NCBI GenBank assembly: GCA_004431415.1
Contig: QPMI01000071.1
Span: 124,001-188,000, forward strand
Reading direction: 5' to 3'
Source of the DNA: Cyanophora paradoxa
Lineage: Eukaryota; Glaucocystophyceae; Cyanophorales; Cyanophoraceae
DNA length: 64,000 nucleotides
The position numbers and the translations under genes were made by a program. The notes under the pieces are model-generated. The model was given only the letters and a program-made list of their open reading frames with translations, did not search any database and was not told the DNA's origin. Position 1 is the first letter of the stretch. Each line of letters starts with the position of its first letter. Shown here piece by piece: positions 45,621 through 54,168 of the stretch.

Positions 45621-46525
45621 CCTATCCCGCAACACGGCTCGGAGCGCTACGGGGCGGGCTCAAGTGTGTATGCTGAGAAGCAATTGCAAGCGAGGTGAAC
45701 AAGGAAGCTTAAGCTCCGAAACGGACTGTAATCATGAAGTACTACGGTATAACTGAGCGGAAGGCCGATAGTGAATACAAAAGAGCACCCCATGCGCATC
45801 CCGCATAAAGTATATCATTGAACGGCGTAGAAAAACACCGATTGCGATCGAAACTCGATATCGATACTCTATTATTTGTTTGTTCGATTCTCGAATTCGA
45901 ATTAAAGAAATCTACGTATTTATAAATTATACGTATACGTCTCGAGTCTCACCACGAGTTCTGCACAGATCTAGACTGCGCATGCATATATAAATCTGAT
46001 TTACCCATGAAAGCAGCTGTTTGACAGTTCCCGAGCCCTTCTATACATATTATATATATATACTGAGTACATGCTTGAGTCTCATGATCAACCATTGAGA
46101 GAACTCGCCGGAACTTACGAAACTGTCAGGAGAAATGGATCCTGATCATGAGTCTCGAGCGTTTTGTTTCGAAAACTAATTAGCAGAGAGTATACTAACG
46201 AACTACAGTTTTTCAGTCTTGAGTGCATGCATATGCATGAATTCGAATCTCAATCACTGTACTAGGGTAAGAACTCCGCAGGCTCGGAACTAACAAACTA
46301 TGAAAACTATACGTATACTATGATCATGAGCAGAACTGGAGTCTCGCACACTCAGTTTCGCGAACTAAATAACTGTGAATATACTAACGAGCTAGCACCA
46401 CAGTTTCACTGTCACAAATTGTATAAATACGGACACGAACTCATTCTAAGACATCGAGTTTAAATTTCAGACTATTAAAGCTCGTAGAAAAACTTTACCG
46501 CGTCGGACTAGTACTATCAAAGCTC
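45621..46525. other. 3' flank of a host gene with degenerate repeats
   Basis: AT-rich DNA downstream of the minus-strand gene ending at 46526. Two related units of roughly 75 bases begin at TGATCATGAG copies near 46140 and 46320 and share GTTTCG, AACTAA and ATACTAACGA in the same order. A TCATGATCA copy also lies at 46084. No gene is supported. Confidence 0.4.
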
Positions 46526-46880
46526 TTACGAGAGCACCTTGACGTCTACGTTGTCGACAGCTAGCGCTGGCTGCGCGCGTGGGAGCGCAGGCTTGGCGCG
46601 AGCTGGGGCGTCGTTGCCACCGTATACGTCCTCTTCGAACGAGGACGCGCGCGGCGCCGGTGCCGGCGCACCGATGTGCACGACGGTCGTGGACGACATT
46701 GGCATTGCTGCCGAGCCAAGGCCGCTGGCGTTCGCGGACCGCCGCTCCAATTTCGCCCGGCGCCTCTTCACGATGACAAAGGCTGCGATGGCGGCGATGG
46801 CGCACACGGCCACCCCACCCACGACTGCGAACGGAGGGCGCAGTCGTAAGCCGGAGTTAGTGGTGGCGGCGGGGCGGGAG
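46526..46880 (-). CDS. C-terminal exon of a host single-pass membrane protein
   Basis: The frame ending at 46526 reads, after a short polar part, PPFAVVGGVAVCAIAAIAAFVI, a clear membrane helix, then basic stop-transfer residues (VKRRRAKLERR) and a disordered, alanine/proline-rich cytoplasmic tail ending NVDVKVLS. No good start codon or signal peptide lies just upstream on this strand (to the right), because the AT-rich viral DNA begins there. This is best seen as the last exon of a gene whose earlier exons lie beyond the inserted element, or are lost. The open frame extends to 46957, but its first part looks like flanking DNA. Confidence 0.5.
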
Positions 46881-46889
46881 CGCTCGCAT

Positions 46890-47264
46890 GGGGGTAGCCC
46901 CCACCAATTGCGCGACCTTCCCGCGACCATTTTCAATAAGCACATTTTCAGCATCACGAATCTCAGTCACAAAATCACAAATTCGCACTGAGCCACATTG
47001 TATTTTTCAAACATCTAACCCTTCCTTACTGAAACCAATCACGAAACCCTTTCATTCTTCATTTTTCTAATTCCTTACCATTCCCAGTAAGCCCTTTAAC
47101 TTTCCCCCGATCTCTCAGTAAGGACAGTAAGACCCTCATTTTTACGAAATGTTCCCGATCGTTTCCGGACTGTTTTCAGTTACCCAAATTGAAAAATCAA
47201 GGTGAGCCCCACCAATTAAACAAGTGATCCCCACTTAAAGACTTCCAGTTAATATACTGTAACA
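46890..47264. other. Left boundary region of the integrated viral element
   Basis: Base composition changes here from GC-rich to AT-rich. The phrase AGCCCC(C)ACCAATT occurs at about 46896-46909 and 47205-47217. Between them CAGTAAG or its complement occurs several times (near 47026, 47083, 47116, 47125). Such short-repeat DNA without genes is what a terminal repeat region would look like, but the other end of the element is outside the window, so a terminal inverted repeat cannot be tested. No gene is visible. Confidence 0.45.
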
Positions 47265-47587
47265 ATGGCAAGCAATCAAGTAAATCTACCTGAGACTAAG
47301 CGGTGCAATGTTTGCGATAAGGTAAAACCGGCATCGAGTTATGCATTGCAAAAGCGTAGCTCAGGAATGTTACTTTAAATTGGAGATGCAAAGTCTGCGA
47401 CCGAGACTATCACAATTACCTTTATCATTTCGTGTTAAAAACGCGTCCGAAAATCGAAGTGCAATCGAAGGTATGCTCGCACTGCAAGATTGAAAAGCCT
47501 GCAAGCGAGTATAATAAAAAACAAAGCACAAAGGATGGTCTCTACTATCAATGCCGAGAATGTTATAGTAAAACTCGTAAGAGTTAA
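47265..47587 (+). CDS. Two-repeat CxxC zinc-binding protein (one frame break)
   Basis: The ATG at 47265 opens a frame with CNVCDKVKPASSY. It hits a stop at 47376-47378. One more T in the TTT at 47374-47376 joins it to NWRCKVCDRDYHNYL, then VCSHCKIEKPASEYNKKQS and YYQCRECYSKTRKS, ending at 47587; the whole is about 107 residues. The protein is a duplicated C-x2-C ... C-x2-C zinc ribbon, with KPASxY after each first pair. This resembles the zinc-binding core seen in some recombination-endonuclease VII-like proteins, but the catalytic part is not recognised. It is the first gene of the viral element. Confidence 0.6.
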
Positions 47588-47620
47588 AACCGAATTGCAC
47601 TTTATCTATTCTTTTTAAAG

Positions 47621-47660
47621 CAAGTTTGTGCTGCCGAAAATGCCCACCTGCACAAACTTG
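47621..47660. terminator. Hairpin with perfect 11-bp stem
   Basis: CAAGTTTGTGC at 47621-47631 pairs perfectly with 47650-47660 around an 18-base loop. It sits between the zinc protein gene and the methyltransferase gene. It may end the upstream transcript or stabilise it; the role is inferred from position only. Confidence 0.45.
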
Positions 47661-47770
47661 CGAACTCAATCGAAATGTACTGGAACCACTCGCGCCCCGC
47701 CCACTATGCAAGATACATGCGAACAACATGCGAGATACATATATAAATTGTTTTTCTCTTCCTATAATAA

Positions 47771-48579
47771 ATGAAGACTCACTTTTACCATAAATATACC
47801 GGCAACAAGTATAATGAAATGGATACGATCTATCCATATATCGATTTAGAAGGAATTAATAAAGTTATAGAACCGTTTTGTGGTTCAGGTGCTTGTAGTT
47901 TCTATCTTTGGGAAAAGCATAAAGACCGGTTTGATTATTATATGAATGATAACGACGAAACCCATACCCTTTTTTGAATACAATGAAAGACCCAGACAAT
48001 AAAGTTAAACTCTTAGAGAGTCTTAAACAGTTCGAAGCAGTAAGCAATATAGAAGAGCATAAAGAAGTCTATAAGAAGTTTCTACAACATGATCGTAAAG
48101 ATGCAATGGATTACTTAGCTCACCATTTCTATCTTCTTAAAAACAGCGTTTTAAATGTTAAAACCCTCCGTGATTTCAAAAAACGAAACGTGAAGGTGAG
48201 TCCATATACAACTCTTAAAAAGAAGATACCTTACGATGATTTTATTAAAGGAGCCAGCCTATCCCATGGGGATTTTCGCGATATTGTAGCCAAATATAGA
48301 GATGATGAAGCGGCTTTTATATTTCTCGATCCTCCATACGTAAACAGCAATAATGACTTTTACGAAAATGTAGAATTCGATTTAGAAACCTTCTTTTTGG
48401 ATTTGGAAGACCTATTTAAGACAGCGAAATGCAAGGTTATGATGGTTGTAAATGATGCTCTTTTAATGAAACTCCTATTTAAACCCTATATTCGCCATAC
48501 GTATGGCAAAGTGTATGGTATAACAAAACGAAAAAGGAACCATATCATAATGACTAACTATGAACTTGGTGAAAAATAA
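47771..48579 (+). CDS. Dam-type DNA adenine methyltransferase (one frame break)
   Basis: Class alpha N6-adenine DNA methyltransferase of the MT-A70-unrelated Dam family. The first part (68 codons) contains motif I, IEPFCGSGACSF, which binds S-adenosylmethionine. The frame stops in the T run at 47970-47975. One more T joins it to the second part, which carries the catalytic DPPY box (FIFLDPPYVNSNNDFYENV), then MMVVNDAL. Total about 269 residues, normal for Dam enzymes. Such viral enzymes often methylate GATC-type sites to mark or protect the viral genome. The start is ATG 47771, preceded by CCTATAATAA. Confidence 0.85.
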
Positions 48580-48824
48580 CGACTCAGTCATATATATATT
48601 TCGTATATATGTCCGAACCTCCGTGTGTGTGATCCCGCACAACTTTGAATTTTTTGTGTTTTTTTTGTTTTTTTCGAAACCGCCACGCAAACCGACAAAT
48701 CACTGCATCTCTTCACCAACTCATCGCCTTGCAAAACCAAAAATAGCGCCGTGACCGTCTTGACGAGGCTAACACGACCATGTAAGTATCATAGGGTCAT
48801 TAAATATTTGTTTTATAATTAATA
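48580..48824. other. Intergenic region before the AdoMetDC-like gene
   Basis: AT-rich, with T runs near 48650-48675. GTTTTATAATTAATA directly before ATG 48825 is the likely promoter element shared with other genes of the element. Nothing else is recognised. Confidence 0.4.
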
Positions 48825-49217
48825 ATGGATTCCCGATACCGCGGCTACCACGTTATGCTCGACTATATAACCGAGCCGTTTACTGAGTCCCCGGAGGCAT
48901 GCGCCGAGTGGATCACAGCGAACCTATCGCAATATATCACAGATCGCAATATGCGCATCGTGCACCAGCACACATGCATTTTCGATGGCTCTAATTCCCC
49001 TCCCGGTTTCGCGATTGGCTTTCTATTAGATGAGTCGCATGCCACAGCTCACTCTTATAGCGACCAGGGGCTATTAGCGATCGATATCTTTACATGCGGC
49101 TCAAATGCCGAAGCGAAGACAATGGGTATAGCACAGGACATTAACGATCTCATACAGGAAAGGCTGAAAGTGCGAAAGTGGGACTTACAGGTCGAGCAAA
49201 GGTTCCCAATTTCATAA
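48825..49217 (+). CDS. speD: S-adenosylmethionine decarboxylase-like protein
   Basis: 130 residues, the size of bacterial-type SpeD/SpeH proenzymes. The diagnostic block is GFLLDESHATAHSYSDQGLL followed by AIDIFTCG. In the family, the serine of ESH (here Ser71) is the self-cleavage site that becomes the pyruvoyl cofactor. The following histidine (His76) and cysteine (Cys91) take part in processing and catalysis, and all three are kept. GYHVMLDY near the start matches the family's beta-strand. The enzyme would make decarboxylated S-adenosylmethionine for spermidine synthesis. Phage and bacterial homologues that switched to ornithine or arginine decarboxylation are known, so the substrate is open. 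No frame break. Confidence 0.75.
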   Translation: MDSRYRGYHVMLDYITEPFTESPEACAEWITANLSQYITDRNMRIVHQHTCIFDGSNSPPGFAIGFLLDESHATAHSYSDQGLLAIDIFTCGSNAEAKTMGIAQDINDLIQERLKVRKWDLQVEQRFPIS

Positions 49218-49270
49218 AAAATGAAAAAAACGACAGATATATTTAATGCTCCTTGATCGGAAACTTGCCA

Positions 49271-49554
49271 TTAGCGGTGATCGAGACCCATGACATACCA
49301 GGATTTCATAACGGGATCCCAGCGGGCTTTCTCAGCCTTCGCTTGATCCTTAAATTCATAAGGAATATCGAGGTAAACCTTCACGTTTCTTTGATACACT
49401 TGCTCATAGCTTAGAGTTTTGAACTGAGAGCATAGGGGTGATCTTTCTTCATGACATACCAGCATGAATTCTCACGATCCCACTTTCCACCGAGGGATTT
49501 CGCAACGTCTTTTTTATCAAACGGAATATCAACATAATACTTTTCACCCTCCAT
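49271..49554 (-). CDS. Tandem DUF5710 protein (one frame break)
   Basis: The ATG at 49554 starts a first unit YYVDIPFDKKDVAKSLGGKW with WYVMKKDHP, whose frame stops at 49411. The second unit, in the frame ending at 49271, reads KVYLDIPYEFKDQAKAEKAR and WYVMGLDH. One more base in the G run at 49435-49438 joins them into about 94 residues. Both match the small DUF5710 fold (strand, then A-K-x-x-x-x-x-W-D and W-Y-V). The domain is common in mobile elements and may bind nucleic acid, but its role is unknown. AAATATAAAAGAG lies directly before the start. Confidence 0.65.
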
Positions 49555-49592
49555 CTCTTTTATATTTACCGGAGAAATAATTTCGGGGTTTG

Positions 49593-50973
49593 TTATGAAC
49601 GAGAAGACCGAAGAATGCGCGTAGTAGGGGCTGTGTAGCTTGCGCTCTGATTCTTGAATGATTTATACCACCGCTGACTGTTTACCTCTGAGAGCTTCTC
49701 AGTTCCCGCGATCGTTAATTTAGCGAGCTCTCTCAGCGCCCTCTTTGTCTTTTCTGCGCGATCTTCCAATAATGCGCCTTTTGGAACACTTGCGGCGACA
49801 TCTATGCCTTCTTTTTGAACCTGCCGGATAGAAGCGGCTTCCATTTCGGCTGCTTTGATTGCGTTGCCTGATGGTTCCACCACAGCTTCGACCTCTGTAA
49901 TGATCTGCAATTCGTGCGGCTTAAAAAGCTTCGGCATTACGTTCCCCGCTGCATCTTGCACCTCATTCGCGTTTCCTCTCCTTCCCGCAATTTTGTAGAC
50001 CTCTCGGCTATACCTTTGGGTCGCTCCTTTATCAAACTTTGATCTCGGCAATAATACACGGACGTGGAGACCCGGCTTAAAGTCGCTGAATATATCCTTT
50101 ACGATTGTGTTCTTCTTTGAAATAATAGCCGCTCGGATCCGCTCCATATCAGAAAGCTTAACATCTGCGGGTTTCATTCCTATGGTTCTGTGAATGGTGT
50201 TATTATAATTGAAAACGAAGTCGTCCAATTTGTCCATGAATCGAACTGTATTATAAGCGACACAGTAATTGTTTATCATCGTTTTAAGGTCAAATGAAAG
50301 CGATTCATTATTCCCAGAGAAGTGTGATCTCCGACCTGTTTAAAGCGGTGTTCTATTCCATTATTTTTAACGACCTCCTGAAACTCCTTCGCGATGAATT
50401 CCGAACCGTTATCTGTCTCCAATCGAATCATCGGAGCCGGGAGCTCTGTGAGCATCTCCGCAAAAGCGGCGGCAACACTTGCGCCCTCCTTATTCTTTAA
50501 CTTCTTGGCATATGCTTTTCGGCTTGTCATCTCGATGAGAGTAAGGACTGCAATGTAGCCGGAATTATAGCTGCCATATGAGAGATAAAAGATGAGATCC
50601 GCTTGATAGCACCACGGCGGGGCTGTGATGGGAATAAAAGCTGTTTGGGTCGGTGCGGGGGCTTCTTGTTGATCTGCATAAATTCTTGTTTCGCTGCGAC
50701 ATCTTGCACTTCTTTCAATGTGAGGGTCTTGTCCTCTTTTCTCAGTTCTTCGTATATTGCGGATGGGTTCTTAAAACCTGTCTTCGGGTCATACATGCGT
50801 CGCACGATCTTAGAGGACGGGTTCGCAATGCTAAAAGGAACATCTCCTAATAAATTTGATTTTGCTTGGCGTTTTGTAATTTTTTGGGGGACTTGCTCAG
50901 TCTCAGGAACCGCGATAGGTAGTATGGTAGTCTCCGTCTCCTCGCCCGCTACCCTTCTGACGATCCGTGACAT
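49593..50973 (-). CDS. Retrovirus-type (rve) integrase (two frame breaks)
   Basis: The N-terminal part from 50973 contains EELRKEDKTLTLKEVQDVAA, typical of the N-terminal domain of Maverick/Polinton integrases. After a break at 50657-50661 the core reads AFIPITAPPWCYQADLIF with the first aspartate, then IEMTSRKAYAKKLKNK and ETDNGSEF with the second. The third position, usually glutamate in G-[IV]-[VM]-E-R-F, is GIMNRF here, with asparagine. A second break at 50282-50285 leads to the end of the core and a chromodomain/SH3-like tail (GLHVRVLLPRSKFDKG). With two bases added the gene has 460 codons. It would insert the viral genome into host DNA. Confidence 0.85.
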
Positions 50974-50992
50974 TTCTTCTAATTAAACCTGT

Positions 50993-53900
50993 TTATTTTT
51001 TGCTGCAATTGCACCCGTGATGCGCGAGTTGACAATTGTCTTTAAGATGTGGGCGCCTGTTGTTTATGCGATCCACGACGAGCCTGTAATTCGGATCTTG
51101 CGGCTCAATCGGAATAGGAAGGGAACAGATCGCACATGCGCCCTTCTGTTGCTTCTTGCGCTCTAATATCCACTCCGGCGTAATATAATCCGCCTCGTCG
51201 AAATCGCGCCCGGCGCGCTGATCCTGGCATTTATATCCGCGGATCTTCGTTTTCAGATATTCGATGTAGTCGCTCTTTCCTTGGAACTTGTGAATCGGTG
51301 TATAAATCAGCACCGTGGACAGATCGCGGTTACGAGTGAGAGCGGTATAGAACCATTCGCGAGTGGTATAGCGGAACGTAGCCTCACAAATGACAATGCC
51401 CGAATCAAGTGTGAGACCTTGCGTTGAATGACCTGTTCCTGCATAAGGGAGAGAAAAATGTTCTAACATCGCGCACGGAACCTCGAACGTGACGCCATCG
51501 AAAACGTCAGTTAATGTGACCATTTGCTTGGTGATTTTGGTGATCCGATAGGTGTAATTTGTGTATGCATTAATAGACTCACCCTCAGACCGCGAAATGC
51601 GTAGATACCTGCGACAAACGACTTCCAGACCCTTGTAGAATTTGATTCCGTTGACCTCTACGGCTGCAATATTTACTTTTCGTCTATCGTGCATCAGTTT
51701 GTTATAGGCTAAGGTCATTTCGTTTCTGTAAGCGATGCCAAAGTAGCCGTCGGGGATAGCGCTTAGATCATTAATTGTCGGCAACCCGTATTTCGAGATA
51801 ATCTGTGCGGCTTCGAGTCTGTTTTCGAAGAGATCCTCTTTAATCGCCCGAATTAATTCACGGTCTGTCTCCTTCTTGTGCCGCTTGTTAATGCGTAGAC
51901 TCAGGACGTTAGGGAACATGCTCTGCACAGCGCGCTTATAGTAGCCCTTGCGATCAGAAACCGATAGCTCATCATTAATCGGTTCGTTCTGATAGGTATC
52001 GCCATTAGCCAAATATTTGATATCCGGATAGCGATCGATAAACGACTTGATCTTAGCGAGATCTTTTACAGAATACGCGAATATCTCGTCGAACATAATG
52101 TGGCTGAACTCGGAGACAAACGCCCTCTGGTCTTTTTCGCTCATAGCCTCTTCGTAGGTCTGATCATTTGAGACACGGATCCCGAGAACATTATACAAAG
52201 TGCGAACGGTAATATTCTCGATTCCGCGGACTTTGAGAGAGTCCCTCAGCTCTGCGCACTGTTTGTTATAGGGGCAAATAACTAAGCAATTCGACTTCTG
52301 AGATGCGAAACAGTTAATACCGAGTGTCGACTTTCCACTTCCGGGCATGTCAGCAAGGACAAGCATACGATTATGGAGCTCCGCAACCCAATTAAAGCAC
52401 TCCGGATTAAATTCGTCCCTCAGCGAGAACCGGTTAATGAGTGTCTCGGGATCCTGAAATTCGAGAGTTACACCCCGTGGTGGGCGGAGTGCATTCTCAG
52501 GGCATCTTTTCCCGGGAATGTAGCTAAATTTGCCCATGTTCTCAAACGCATTTCGGTCGAACTCTTTCTTACTTGTCCATGAACCTTCGATATATAGGCA
52601 ATCCGTTCTGATCCCGGCAACCTTGTGCCCGCGCGCTGTCAGGCGCTTGTATTGCGCAAACATATTAGCACGGTTGCGATCGTAAATATGAAAGTGGATA
52701 GGAAGGAATCCGTTAACGAGCTCGCGGTGGGAGCTGATCTTAACGAAATAGATGTGACCTTCGAATTCGCTAAGAGTTTTGACACGTTTCGAATTCTTAG
52801 GATTGAAAGTAAACACCTCTACTGTTCCTCCGCATTCTTGGGCGAACCTCTCAGCCTCGGCACGGTTGTAGAACATTTTCGTGGATGTTTGCGAGTCTTG
52901 GAATTTGCCGAGCATTCCGATCTCTTTCACTAAAATGTGCTTCTTATCTGTGGTTTGAATGTCGCTTGACAGCACTTTTTGCATCTCAGCGATCGAAATA
53001 TTGGGCACCAAATGCGAAGGCTCCGCGACCGCGATAATCTCTATCTTGTCCTTTACGTCCGCCCAATGCATGGAGAGAGTGTAGCCTGTCATGAAATTAT
53101 AACAGCGACCACTCACGGAAAATGCGCGATCCAGAATAATTTCGATTCCGTCAATCTTGCGAGATATGGCGGCATCATAATCAATGTCCTCATCGTCGGC
53201 GAAAGTCGCTTGCTCTCTCTCAAACGCAACCACACGCACGTAGTAGATTGCGTATTCGAGAATATCGCTTCCTGCTTTAAAGGGAACGAAGTCATCAAAC
53301 ACATTATATTTCGGAAGATATTGCATGCCTTTCAGTATCGAAGGGTAGCACTTCGCCATATCGACAGCTGTGTAGGTAGCTTTCGGGTTCGGCTTATAGA
53401 AATAGCCGCTTAGTGCGGATCGCTTGTAGTGCGTGAGAATTTCGCGCATGTTCGGACTGTAATGTGAGATATTTGTCGCATTTAGAAGCGACTCCCGGAA
53501 TCCCTTCCCGATTTCACAGACCTTATTATAATATTCTTCTGTTTCGAAATCTTGCTCAATAAAGTGGTCTGTTGTGCGTGGATCTTTGATAGAGAACATC
53601 GAGCCATTAGCTTTGAATGTGATGCTGTCGATTTGTTTCGATGGTGTTAGCTTCACAGCGGGCTCATATCGCATTTTCAGGAACGTAAATAGAAGACCTT
53701 CCAGACCTTCGCGCCCAGTATAAAGAATGCGGATGAAACTGCGCTCGTCGGGCGATAGTTTTAGTTGCGTGATCTTTAACAGATCCTTGGATGTGTGCGC
53801 GAAGATATCGTGAGTAAGACACGTCGGAATTTTATAGAGTGCTAACGAAGAGTTCGACTTAGGAACATGATTATCGAGCTCTTCGACCTCCATCTTTGCC

Positions 53901-54166
53901 ATGCGCATTTCGAGCGACTTGATGTTATCGTTGAATATATAGATATGCTTGTTGTGAATCATAAAGTGAATATTGCGGGGAAAGATGTTTTTGTTAATTG
54001 ATTCCGCCGCGAATTTGTGTATTAACTTTCCGTCGACATCAAAGACGCGGAAGCCTGTCTGAATTCTCTTACAGAATTTCTCGATATGGCGGAGGGTGAG
54101 AGCCAGAGAGTCGCCAGGTGTGCGTTCGCGACCGTGAAAGAATTTATAGAGACCGTCGTAGGACAT
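50993..54166 (-). CDS. PolB-like / SF1 helicase / HNH fusion protein
   Basis: The start is placed at ATG 54166, two bases after the stop of the preceding gene; an open frame reaches 54253 but would overlap that gene. The protein has 1,057 residues. Residues 267-278 (AVDMAKCYPSIL) match family B polymerase motif A and 518-528 (GIRTDCLYIEG) match motif C, with TD kept and the first D replaced by R. An SF1 helicase follows: Walker A ADMPGSGKST (605-614), Walker B IMFDEI (690-695), GDTYQ (722), GTGHSTQGLTLD (910-921) and YTALTRNRD (940-948). The C-terminus is an HNH nuclease (CAIC, VVDRINN, NCQLAHHGCNCSK). It is the likely replication enzyme. No obvious exonuclease domain is seen. Confidence 0.75.
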   Translation of the reverse strand: MSYDGLYKFFHGRERTPGDSLALTLRHIEKFCKRIQTGFRVFDVDGKLIHKFAAESINKNIFPRNIHFMIHNKHIYIFNDNIKSLEMRMAKMEVEELDNHVPKSNSSLALYKIPTCLTHDIFAHTSKDLLKITQLKLSPDERSFIRILYTGREGLEGLLFTFLKMRYEPAVKLTPSKQIDSITFKANGSMFSIKDPRTTDHFIEQDFETEEYYNKVCEIGKGFRESLLNATNISHYSPNMREILTHYKRSALSGYFYKPNPKATYTAVDMAKCYPSILKGMQYLPKYNVFDDFVPFKAGSDILEYAIYYVRVVAFEREQATFADDEDIDYDAAISRKIDGIEIILDRAFSVSGRCYNFMTGYTLSMHWADVKDKIEIIAVAEPSHLVPNISIAEMQKVLSSDIQTTDKKHILVKEIGMLGKFQDSQTSTKMFYNRAEAERFAQECGGTVEVFTFNPKNSKRVKTLSEFEGHIYFVKISSHRELVNGFLPIHFHIYDRNRANMFAQYKRLTARGHKVAGIRTDCLYIEGSWTSKKEFDRNAFENMGKFSYIPGKRCPENALRPPRGVTLEFQDPETLINRFSLRDEFNPECFNWVAELHNRMLVLADMPGSGKSTLGINCFASQKSNCLVICPYNKQCAELRDSLKVRGIENITVRTLYNVLGIRVSNDQTYEEAMSEKDQRAFVSEFSHIMFDEIFAYSVKDLAKIKSFIDRYPDIKYLANGDTYQNEPINDELSVSDRKGYYKRAVQSMFPNVLSLRINKRHKKETDRELIRAIKEDLFENRLEAAQIISKYGLPTINDLSAIPDGYFGIAYRNEMTLAYNKLMHDRRKVNIAAVEVNGIKFYKGLEVVCRRYLRISRSEGESINAYTNYTYRITKITKQMVTLTDVFDGVTFEVPCAMLEHFSLPYAGTGHSTQGLTLDSGIVICEATFRYTTREWFYTALTRNRDLSTVLIYTPIHKFQGKSDYIEYLKTKIRGYKCQDQRAGRDFDEADYITPEWILERKKQQKGACAICSLPIPIEPQDPNYRLVVDRINNRRPHLKDNCQLAHHGCNCSKK

Positions 54167-54168
54167 AG

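Noticed and set aside
47970-50661. Programmed ribosomal frameshifting in viral genes
   Set aside because: The breaks occur in six unrelated genes and also in the host LINE, without a common slippery heptamer; missing bases explain all of them.
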